Origin: a bacterium
GTDB lineage: Bacteria > Auribacterota > UBA3054 > B51-G9
Direction: 5' to 3'
Length of the DNA stretch: 7,408 nucleotides
Assembly: GCA_029939815.1 (NCBI GenBank)
Contig: JAOZSF010000085.1
Location: 1-7,408, forward strand
Position 1 is the stretch's first letter, and every line of letters starts with the position of its first letter. The position numbers were made by a program, and so were the translations under genes. The notes under the pieces were generated by a model that saw only the letters and a list, made by a program, of their open reading frames with translations, was not told the DNA's origin and did not search any database. Positions 1 to 6,870 of the stretch are shown piece after piece.

Positions 1-2148
1 GCGGAATTGACGCGTAATATTTACTTCTTTCCATGCCGCCGGAAGACACGGCTTGATTTTTAGTCCGTCATAATCTGCCTGAATCCCTATCATGTATTCT
101 GTAATGCATCTGTATGTCCAGCCGGCTGTTCCGGTAATCCAGGTGCCGTTTGCCTCACCAGCCCGATAAGGGTTTTCCAAACCGAGATATTGATTTACGA
201 CAACATAAGGTTCAACACCGCTATCAGGATTTTCAGGATTTCCGGGCAGTAATTTTTTTAGAGATTTGTACGCCTGCTCGCTTCTTCCAAGTTTACAATC
301 TGCGGCAATTTTGAATGCAACGCCATGATTATACACCGAACCGTTTTCGCAGCATCCTTTATCCATAAAGGTAGCGAGTCCGATGTTTTTATTACCTTTT
401 GAGAAAGCCGGTTTGGCAAGAACAACGCCAAAAGGGGACTGCAGTTCTTTTTCAACCAAGTCCAGCAGTTCATTTCCGGCACCGGTTATTTCGGCGAGAA
501 CAGCCCAAGTCTGAGTATTCAGGAATATTTTAGCTTCATCGGAATCATAAGAACCGATTTTTTCATTTTTATCATTAATTCCCATTAGAAAATGATCTTT
601 ATCCCAGGCATTTTTTGTGATTGAATTTGCGAGTTCATCAGCTTTTTTCAAAACAATATCGGCATCGTCTTTTCTGTTAATTCTTCTCAAAAGTTCCGCA
701 AAAAGTTTCGCAGAAAAAACCGTCGCTTCGGATAACCATACACTTTCCCCTTTACCTTCAATTCCCGCAGCGTCAAGCGAATCATTCCAATCGCCGCCGC
801 CCCAGAGGCAGAGCCCGTTTTCGCCGAGGTTATCGAGTAAAAAGTACATCCCTTTGAAGCAATGATTGAGAATAGTATCGGATTTATCGCTATCGAGAAA
901 TCCAACTTTTACATTTAGAAAATCAAAATCTCCTGTTTCTTTTAAATAACCGGTTACCGCCGGGAAAATCCAAACAGCTCCATCGCGATACGGATGTTTC
1001 CAAGTTGGATTCCATTGTCGTAAAGTATTCCCGTTTTCGTATTGATGTTCAAAGCATGAAATCATATTTTCTTTTGCGGCGGCAGGGTCGAAAGAGACGA
1101 CTGCGGTGCAATCCTGCATAATATCTCGAAATCCTTTTCCATAAACTCTGCCCCAGGTTTTTCCGAGAGAAATCTGGCGCTTTAACCAATAGTTTGCAAG
1201 AGCATCAACATGTTTATCGCCGGTAAGAACGACGACATTTTGCGAAGTTTCGATATTATTTTTCAAGATTTTATCGAGTTCAGTATTGAAAATTTCTGAC
1301 GAAGAATATTTAATTTTAATTTTAGAAATTTCGTCTAAAGATTCCGCGATTCCGCTAATGATATTAATAATTTTTTCTTCACCGGGCTTTAGTAAATAAT
1401 CAAATTGAAGCGCGGTGATCATCTGCCAGTCAAAGGAAGTGCCTTTTGAAGACAAATTGCCGTCAACAACCGCATCCGGGTTTGCGATAGTGCCGTAAAC
1501 GCCTCTGAATCTTCGGTTGGTAGTTTCAAAATTCACAGGTTTTACATCACTTGCAAAAAAAGTTTTCGTAAGTTTTGTGTGTAAATTAGGACCGTTGTTT
1601 TCTAAAATTACTCCGTTTAACTCTTCGGCAAAAAAACCGTGAGAACAAGCCGCGTGCGGCAAACTTCCGAGTGAAGAATTAGCGTAAGGAAAGCAGCTTA
1701 TATTTTTGATTTTATCAGAACAGTTTTTTATTTTTATCTGCCAGCATTCATAGCTTCCATCTTCCGGAACGAAGATTTTGAATGAAGTTTTTATGCCTGA
1801 ATATTTAGAAATAATTTCTGAGAAGCCAAGTCCGACTACTGTCTTAAATTCCTCGAAAGGAAGCGAATTGTAATTCCGGTTTGCCGCCCACTGCGTTTCG
1901 TTATCATTGTCTCTGATGAAGATAATTCTATTGTCGGTTATTGTGCATAAATCCGATTGCGAACCGTTGCAATTATGATTCGACCGAATACCTGAATCAG
2001 AATAATGCCAGCTGTTGCCCATACCGAACTGGTCTAATTGCGCGATAAAATTTTTGTTCCAGAGAAAATTATACCAAGGTCGCGGAGGAAACATATCCGT
2101 GATGGTATAAGTAGTAAAATCGGAACTGAAATATCCTTGTTTTTTCAT
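1..2148 (-). CDS. GH94 glycoside phosphorylase, 3' end cut off by the window edge
   Basis: Inverting phosphorylase of family GH94 (cellobiose / chitobiose / laminaribiose / cellobionic acid phosphorylase group), which uses inorganic phosphate to split a beta-linked disaccharide or oligosaccharide into a sugar 1-phosphate and a shortened sugar. The frame is open for 716 codons from ATG at 2148 to the left edge. It begins MKKQGYFSSDF and has no signal peptide, so it should be cytoplasmic. Order: N-terminal beta-sandwich (about 1-270), helical linker, (alpha/alpha)6 barrel from about 310, start of the C-terminal sheet. Family motifs seen: GFRDIMQD (R341, D342), QWNPTWKHPYRDGAVW (from 378), GGGDWNDSLD with D456 the likely general acid, GKGESVW, ENGSVYNHG (H608), EPYVV, and the phosphate loop TGTAGW (T672-W677). 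Against a family length near 760-800, roughly 50-80 C-terminal residues are missing. The N-terminal region, which helps shape the acceptor site, does not match the cellobiose or chitobiose enzymes as I remember them, so substrate is open. No Shine-Dalgarno precedes the start. Family assignment is firm. Confidence 0.93.
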   Translation of the reverse strand, partial: MKKQGYFSSDFTTYTITDMFPPRPWYNFLWNKNFIAQLDQFGMGNSWHYSDSGIRSNHNCNGSQSDLCTITDNRIIFIRDNDNETQWAANRNYNSLPFEEFKTVVGLGFSEIISKYSGIKTSFKIFVPEDGSYECWQIKIKNCSDKIKNISCFPYANSSLGSLPHAACSHGFFAEELNGVILENNGPNLHTKLTKTFFASDVKPVNFETTNRRFRGVYGTIANPDAVVDGNLSSKGTSFDWQMITALQFDYLLKPGEEKIINIISGIAESLDEISKIKIKYSSSEIFNTELDKILKNNIETSQNVVVLTGDKHVDALANYWLKRQISLGKTWGRVYGKGFRDIMQDCTAVVSFDPAAAKENMISCFEHQYENGNTLRQWNPTWKHPYRDGAVWIFPAVTGYLKETGDFDFLNVKVGFLDSDKSDTILNHCFKGMYFLLDNLGENGLCLWGGGDWNDSLDAAGIEGKGESVWLSEATVFSAKLFAELLRRINRKDDADIVLKKADELANSITKNAWDKDHFLMGINDKNEKIGSYDSDEAKIFLNTQTWAVLAEITGAGNELLDLVEKELQSPFGVVLAKPAFSKGNKNIGLATFMDKGCCENGSVYNHGVAFKIAADCKLGRSEQAYKSLKKLLPGNPENPDSGVEPYVVVNQYLGLENPYRAGEANGTWITGTAGWTYRCITEYMIGIQADYDGLKIKPCLPAAWKEVNITRQFR

Positions 2149-2280
2149 AATTATTTTTACACGATTTCTTATAAGTTTCTTGCAGAAATTTTTATTCGAC
2201 AATTTTTGTCAATAACAATCGACTTTTTTTGTTGAATGAAACATTAAATTAATAACTTTTCGCTAAAACTTTTTCGTGCC
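2149..2280. other. Intergenic gap between the GH2-like and GH94 genes
   Basis: This 132-base AT-rich stretch separates the stop of the large glycosidase from the ATG of the phosphorylase and is the only non-coding interval in the window. It holds a short perfect inverted repeat and a TTGACA hexamer (separate entry), but no GC-rich hairpin followed by a T-run on the minus strand, so I cannot call an intrinsic terminator. The bases just before the GH94 start (minus strand GTGTAAAAATAATT) contain no GGAG-type ribosome binding site. The gap is long enough for an independent promoter, but read-through from the upstream genes is equally possible. Confidence 0.7.
2198..2212 (-). promoter_or_regulatory. 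Possible operator / -35 element upstream of GH94
   Basis: A perfect 5+5 inverted repeat, GACAA-TTT-TTGTC, lies at 2198-2210. On the minus strand it overlaps TTGACA (2212 to 2207), a consensus -35 hexamer. No good TATAAT occurs 16-18 bases downstream; the nearest similar word, TATAAG, is about 33 bases away. A repressor site over a -35 box is one reading. Chance in AT-rich DNA is another, since the arms are only 5 bases. Confidence 0.2.
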
Positions 2281-5200
2281 CTAATTATCCCCTAAATTAC
2301 GGAGCATGTTTGTAAATACAGTTAATTTTTTTCTTTTGTTACCCTGATTTATTTTTTTCTTTTTTCTTCCTATAAATCCCACGCCATCATCGTTATGATA
2401 ATCAATTTGGTTTAAGAGAATGCCCCCTTTCCCGATAGGATATTTTGCAAGGCCAACCGGATTAGATAAGAAAACAACTTTTTCGCCAATATCCCCCGGG
2501 ATTTCCCGGATTAATTGAACTAAATCTATTCCTGTGATATTTATATCTCTTTGAGCTAAAGGATTTGGTTGAGTAGAGTTAATTTTTAAAACAACTTCCT
2601 TCGCTTTTCGAGGATTAAACTTAAATTCCTGAAAGCCTTTGTAAGGTTCAAGCGAAATTTTTTCTGAATTATCATCATCGCCGTCAAAAATTAATTCAGC
2701 ATCTTTGATGAATTTGTAACTTGGATTCGGCCAGATTTTAATAGCGGAAAAAGTTTCCGGATGGTCATATTTAAAAGAAATTCTGTCAGGCATATCGTCA
2801 GCAAAGTCACTATCTTTTGTCTTCATATAAAGAATATATTTCCAGTCATCGTCATTAGTTAAACCATTTGCGACCCTGGCATGAGTTTTATCTTTAAAAT
2901 TAGCAAAAGAAGTTATATCAACCCCATCAACAACAGCAGAAAAAACGTTACTTGAAACTCGATAAGTTTTTGCGTAAGCAGCAACCATATCAGCAGCATT
3001 TTGTTTAATTTCGCGATCGGAAATTCCTAACAAGAGAGGGTCATTAAGATTTTCAAGAACAGCTCTTTCAGTTTTGTAATTTCTTAACCGATGATTTATA
3101 CCAACGATTTTATTAAAATCCGCCAACCCTTTTTTGTTTAAACCGGAAAGCATAATCCAGCCGCCATTGTCGCAAAAAGATTTCAAGTCATTTTCGTTAG
3201 AAGCCAAAAAATCCATCGCTTTCACATTTGCCTGAATAATTAGGACATCAGCGTTAGATTTTAAGGCAGTTTCTATATTATTTTCACGTTTAAATTCAGC
3301 ACCTGTTTCAGTCAGAAAATCGTTTAAACTATCATCACAAACAGCAATAATTTCAACAGGTTTAGAATCAGATTTGTTTTTTGCCCAAACTAAAGAATTA
3401 TATAATAATTGATCAGCAGCCGGTTCCACACCGAGTTTACCGGCAATTAACAACTGCGAAAGCAGGTACCTTCCTTTTCCGGACGGCACTTCCATTAACG
3501 CAGATAAATCCAGCATATCGCCGGCCTGCACCAAAGATAGAACCCCGCTTTGCGGAGTAGCATAAGCATTTCTAAAATTGTAATCATCTTTCCCGCGCCA
3601 GGTAAAAAAGTCTTCTTCTTCAAGATTGTTAAAAATAGGATGAATAGGCGCCATCGGAAAAGAAATAGAACCCGAAAAACCTGTATCCACATCAAACTCT
3701 TCCCAAATCATATTATGATATTTCGCTTGTTTCGCGTTTGTGGTAATTTTTGGAACCGGTAGTTCTTTACCTTGAAGCGGTAATTTTTGTTCCAAAACGA
3801 TAGCTGTATTTCCAGCGTTCACAAACTCCGCGATAAACTTAGCATCATTTCTTTCCGGCAGAATATTTTTTTGTTTTTTTCTTTTATTGTGAGTTTTTTT
3901 AGCAGCGATATTTTGTGGCAAAGCATTTTTTCCTATAATCAATATCTTAGCTGATTTTGGTATTTTGGCTAAATCAGTAATTTCCGTAAAAAGTTGATCT
4001 TTTGATTTCAACCATTTTTTTACATTTCCTTCAGGGTCGAAAACAGAAAGATTATTTTTAGAAAGTCCATCAATTTTTTTAGTTTCCGGAATTATAGAAA
4101 TAGGTTTTTTGTCAGCAAATACCAGTTTGTCCTTTGCAAATAATTCAAGCTCTAAAAATCCATCTACACGGTTAGAAGTATCAATAAGAGTAGAGTGAAT
4201 AGAATCTTCTTCCCAATGTCCCGGTTTGACATTATAAGTTTTTTCTCCCGAGTCAGTAACTTTACCGTCAAAAACAAATTTCCATTTTAGAGTTAAAGGA
4301 TCTGAATCTCTTCCATCGTTAAAGATTCGAACAGTTCTATCAATTTTTTCTTTAGGAAAAAACAAAGAAGTGTATTCGCGAACAAAAACAGCTCTTCGCT
4401 CCCAGCCTATTTCCATACCGCCCGGGAGGCCTGATGCCCAGGGACACATAGCAGTAGCATCTTGAAATCTTGCGCCTTCTGAAGCGATTCTTATAAATTT
4501 TCCGTAAGCAGTATCTGCTTCGCGCGGGCCGCGAAAAGTTTTCGGTCCACCGATCCAGGTTGCTTTGTCATTATTTCCACCATAATAACAAACTTCACCT
4601 AAAATTAGAGGAACATTTCCGTTCCATCTATATCTTTTCGAGCTTGTCGAATTTTCTCGTGGTTGAAATGGTTCTTCACAAGTTAAATATTTATAAGCGC
4701 CACTGGGAAATCCATCGCCTTTTACAATAGCGTAATGTTGGCAGTTCATATCAATCAATCCACCAAGAGAACCACCTCCGTCTTGAAAACTTCTTCTTGT
4801 CGGGTCAATTTTTTTCTGAAGATCAGTAAGTTCCGCGGCTTTCTTTTCTATATCTCCATAAACTTTGCTATAAGCAATTTTCGCGGTAACTAACATCATC
4901 TCATTTCCGAGCGACCACATCATAATAGAAGGATGATTGCGATAAGCTCTAACAACTTGCTCAACATGTTCCTTCGAGTTTTCCCAAAATTCCGCCCGGC
5001 TTAAATCTAAAGAGAGCATCATACCGTCAATGCAGGTGCTTAATCTTCCCGGGATGCCGTTTTTATCAAAAAATTCTAACGATTTTTCACGGTAATCCCA
5101 ATGAGTGTTGTCGCCTTCACCACAACGATGAAATCTGTTATTTCTTTTAAAATATAGTTTTAACCATTCTTCATCGTTGCCGCCTGCATTGTTTTGATGG

Positions 5201-6870
5201 CAGTTCCAAAAATGCCAGCGGATACCGTTTAATAAAAAATGCCGTCCGTCATAAGTTATTTCTCTAAACCCAAACCGTTCAGTTTTTACATCAATCGGTT
5301 TACCATCAATACAGACAGTAGTTTTCATCAAATAACAATCAGGTTTATCATCAATAGATTCCGCCGGCCACCAAAGTTTTGGATTTTCCCAACTGTTGGT
5401 TGCTTTGATAGTTTTATTAGAATAAGCAGCGACATCAGCCGTAATGACCGGGAAAACTTTTTCTACCTTGCCGGTTTTTTCGTAAATTGCTTCGTTTTTT
5501 ATAGTAACTTTTACCGGTTTGTCTTTTGTGTTTTTGATTGTTATATCGTAATCCAAACTTTTGTTAGTAAGCGAAGTTCGGATAAAAATGTCTTCAGTAT
5601 ATGCTTTGCCAACAACAACCAGCCGAACAGGATTTACTAACCCAACCTGTTGAGCATTTCCCTCTCCTTTTCCTGAAGGCGAAACCGGTGCAGCCCAAGA
5701 AGCGGATTTACCACCTGGATTTGCGCGTTTTTTTTCTATACTGTAAACTATTTTGTTTTTATTTCCTTTCATCCTTTTATTAACGTATTCCTCGCCATAT
5801 TGGAAGACAGGTCGAGAACCCGGAGACATTGCATACCAAGGGCTTTTTACCCCGAGAACGATTGTGTTTTCTTTTCCCGGAATAAGCGCGTTAGAAATAT
5901 CAATATCACCCGGAACGAGTAAACTTCTTCTTGAACCGCAGAATTTACCGTTTACAAACGCACTCACAATAAAAGTAGAGCCATGAAAATGAAGATAAAA
6001 CCCTTTGTTTTTAAAATCTTCCGGTATAAAAACTTTTGTTCTATAGAAAAAACGATGGGCTAATTCCATATCCGGACGCTGCTTAAAAATATCTCCGGGA
6101 GCATCAACGCCCCGCCATCTCAAATTATACTCCTCATCTTTTGGAATTTCTTTTATAGCGAGATAAGTGTCAATATCCATATTTGGGTCATCAAACCTTG
6201 CAACTTCCCAAAGACCTGTCAAAAGCAAATCTGTTCTATCGGATTTTAAATTTTGTGTTTTTGGAAAATAATAAACTTTTTTAGCTGCAGCTTTGGTTTT
6301 AGGGTCAGAATAATTTTCTCCCGGTTTGAATTTACCTTCCGGAGTCCATTTATTTTTAACTAACGCAATGCAATCTAAACCAACAAGAAAACGTCCGTCA
6401 GAACCTAATTTTGAATACTTAATATCCAAAGAATGCTTCCCGACAGCCAAATTAATTTTACCGGCATACGCCCAGGAAAGAGTGTTCCATTTACTTAACT
6501 GCATCAAATTAGCAGTATAGTTTGTGCCGGAAATTTCTTTCCAATCGCCATTATCAATCCGCCATTCAAGGGGTGCGCGAACATAATCGAATTCAACTCT
6601 GAACCACAAATCGAACTCACCGCCTTTATTAACATCAACCTCATAATTGAGGTTTAATCCATTTTTTGGGATATTATCAATCTGCCTTTTTTGAAGAATA
6701 AAGTTAAGAACATCACCTGAACTAATTCCTTCACGATTAGAAGTTTTAAATTCAAAATCGGCGGTTTTAGGGTTTTCGGCTTCTATCAGAATGAAAGAAG
6801 AATCAAGTTGAGCTGCTATTACATTTACGGTTAAACAAATTGCTACTGCGCTTAAAATAAATAATTTCAT
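2281..6870 (-). CDS. Secreted multi-domain GH2-like glycoside hydrolase (1529 aa)
   Basis: Large exported glycosidase. Residues 1-20 are a signal peptide. About 25-172 is a beta-sandwich opening ILIEAENP, typical of CBM35/CBM6-like carbohydrate-binding modules. About 215-360 is the GH2 sugar-binding jelly roll, about 410-530 an Ig-like sandwich, and about 535-830 the TIM barrel, entered through FGFREI and LNGIRW. Acid/base is E657 (MWSLGNEM, codon 4900-4902) and nucleophile E759 (VPLILGEV, codon 4594-4596). An Ig-like strand region follows (about 845-930), then accessory domains (972-1529): a GATase-like unit, and a second one interrupted by a discoidin-like sandwich. Typical GH2 enzymes are 600-1100 residues, so the C-terminus is unusually long. 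The barrel has N556-C-H558 where many GH2 proteins have NRHE, and HRCGEG (581-586) where beta-galactosidases have RxSHYP, so it is a divergent member; beta-galactosidase, mannosidase or glucosaminidase activity cannot be told apart. ATG at 6870 is supported by the signal peptide and the ATGA overlap with the esterase gene. Confidence 0.9.
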   Translation of the reverse strand: MKLFILSAVAICLTVNVIAAQLDSSFILIEAENPKTADFEFKTSNREGISSGDVLNFILQKRQIDNIPKNGLNLNYEVDVNKGGEFDLWFRVEFDYVRAPLEWRIDNGDWKEISGTNYTANLMQLSKWNTLSWAYAGKINLAVGKHSLDIKYSKLGSDGRFLVGLDCIALVKNKWTPEGKFKPGENYSDPKTKAAAKKVYYFPKTQNLKSDRTDLLLTGLWEVARFDDPNMDIDTYLAIKEIPKDEEYNLRWRGVDAPGDIFKQRPDMELAHRFFYRTKVFIPEDFKNKGFYLHFHGSTFIVSAFVNGKFCGSRRSLLVPGDIDISNALIPGKENTIVLGVKSPWYAMSPGSRPVFQYGEEYVNKRMKGNKNKIVYSIEKKRANPGGKSASWAAPVSPSGKGEGNAQQVGLVNPVRLVVVGKAYTEDIFIRTSLTNKSLDYDITIKNTKDKPVKVTIKNEAIYEKTGKVEKVFPVITADVAAYSNKTIKATNSWENPKLWWPAESIDDKPDCYLMKTTVCIDGKPIDVKTERFGFREITYDGRHFLLNGIRWHFWNCHQNNAGGNDEEWLKLYFKRNNRFHRCGEGDNTHWDYREKSLEFFDKNGIPGRLSTCIDGMMLSLDLSRAEFWENSKEHVEQVVRAYRNHPSIMMWSLGNEMMLVTAKIAYSKVYGDIEKKAAELTDLQKKIDPTRRSFQDGGGSLGGLIDMNCQHYAIVKGDGFPSGAYKYLTCEEPFQPRENSTSSKRYRWNGNVPLILGEVCYYGGNNDKATWIGGPKTFRGPREADTAYGKFIRIASEGARFQDATAMCPWASGLPGGMEIGWERRAVFVREYTSLFFPKEKIDRTVRIFNDGRDSDPLTLKWKFVFDGKVTDSGEKTYNVKPGHWEEDSIHSTLIDTSNRVDGFLELELFAKDKLVFADKKPISIIPETKKIDGLSKNNLSVFDPEGNVKKWLKSKDQLFTEITDLAKIPKSAKILIIGKNALPQNIAAKKTHNKRKKQKNILPERNDAKFIAEFVNAGNTAIVLEQKLPLQGKELPVPKITTNAKQAKYHNMIWEEFDVDTGFSGSISFPMAPIHPIFNNLEEEDFFTWRGKDDYNFRNAYATPQSGVLSLVQAGDMLDLSALMEVPSGKGRYLLSQLLIAGKLGVEPAADQLLYNSLVWAKNKSDSKPVEIIAVCDDSLNDFLTETGAEFKRENNIETALKSNADVLIIQANVKAMDFLASNENDLKSFCDNGGWIMLSGLNKKGLADFNKIVGINHRLRNYKTERAVLENLNDPLLLGISDREIKQNAADMVAAYAKTYRVSSNVFSAVVDGVDITSFANFKDKTHARVANGLTNDDDWKYILYMKTKDSDFADDMPDRISFKYDHPETFSAIKIWPNPSYKFIKDAELIFDGDDDNSEKISLEPYKGFQEFKFNPRKAKEVVLKINSTQPNPLAQRDINITGIDLVQLIREIPGDIGEKVVFLSNPVGLAKYPIGKGGILLNQIDYHNDDGVGFIGRKKKKINQGNKRKKLTVFTNMLRNLGDN
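2497..2940 (-). other. Discoidin-like domain inserted in the second GATase-like unit (residues ~1311-1458)
   Basis: This part of the large glycosidase resembles a galactose-binding-like (discoidin / F5-8C) beta-sandwich: an acidic turn with tryptophan (NGLTNDDDWKY), ISFKYDHPETFSAIKIW, an acidic loop (FDGDDDNSE), EFKFNPRKAKEVVLKI and a closing strand INITGIDLVQL. It is flanked by sequence that looks like the two halves of one GATase-like domain (about 1170-1305 and 1463-1529). Such modules usually bind glycans or pack on neighbouring domains. The fold is inferred from strand pattern only. Confidence 0.45.
6811..6870 (-). other. Signal peptide of the GH2-like protein
   Basis: Residues 1-20 (MKLFILSAVAICLTVNVIAA) have a lysine at position 2, a hydrophobic core and small residues A19-A20 before Q21, fitting Sec export with signal peptidase I cleavage near residue 19 or 20. 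C12 lies inside the hydrophobic core with isoleucine before it, which does not fit a lipobox, so a lipoprotein is unlikely. The mature enzyme should be periplasmic or extracellular. Confidence 0.82.
6867..6870 (-). other. ATGA stop/start overlap of esterase and glycosidase genes
   Basis: The TGA of the esterase (6869 to 6867) overlaps the ATG of the glycosidase (6870 to 6868) by the four-base ATGA arrangement, typical of translationally coupled operon genes. The bases just before it (minus strand CTAAAAAAATT) contain no Shine-Dalgarno core, so re-initiation by ribosomes finishing the esterase would be the natural way to start the glycosidase. Confidence 0.85.

Noticed and set aside
258..905. 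Short minus- and plus-strand open frames in the left part
   Set aside because: They are out of frame with, or opposite to, the GH94 coding sequence, which is open across the whole region and carries family motifs.
2038..2235. Plus-strand open frame reaching into the intergenic gap
   Set aside because: Most of it is antisense to the GH94 N-terminus and the rest is AT-rich intergenic DNA; the translation has no family features.
2149..2280. Intrinsic terminator after the large glycosidase
   Set aside because: The only inverted repeat has 5-base AT-rich arms and no clean T-run follows it on the coding strand.
2326..2370. Possible frameshift at the poly-A tracts near the 3' end of the large gene
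   Set aside because: The frame after the tract still encodes a plausible final helix (LTVFTNMLRNLG) matching the end of GATase-like copy A, so the frame appears intact.
3495..3762. Short open frames on both strands inside the large gene
   Set aside because: They overlap an uninterrupted 1529-codon frame and show no domain signal.
5239..5640. 133-codon plus-strand open frame
   Set aside because: It lies wholly opposite the GH2 core of the large glycosidase, is rich in F, N, I and R with no recognisable domain, and is explained as an antisense shadow of an AT-rich gene.
6811..6870. Lipoprotein signal at C12 of the glycosidase
   Set aside because: The cysteine sits in the hydrophobic core with isoleucine at the preceding position, unlike a lipobox, and a signal peptidase I site follows at about residue 20.
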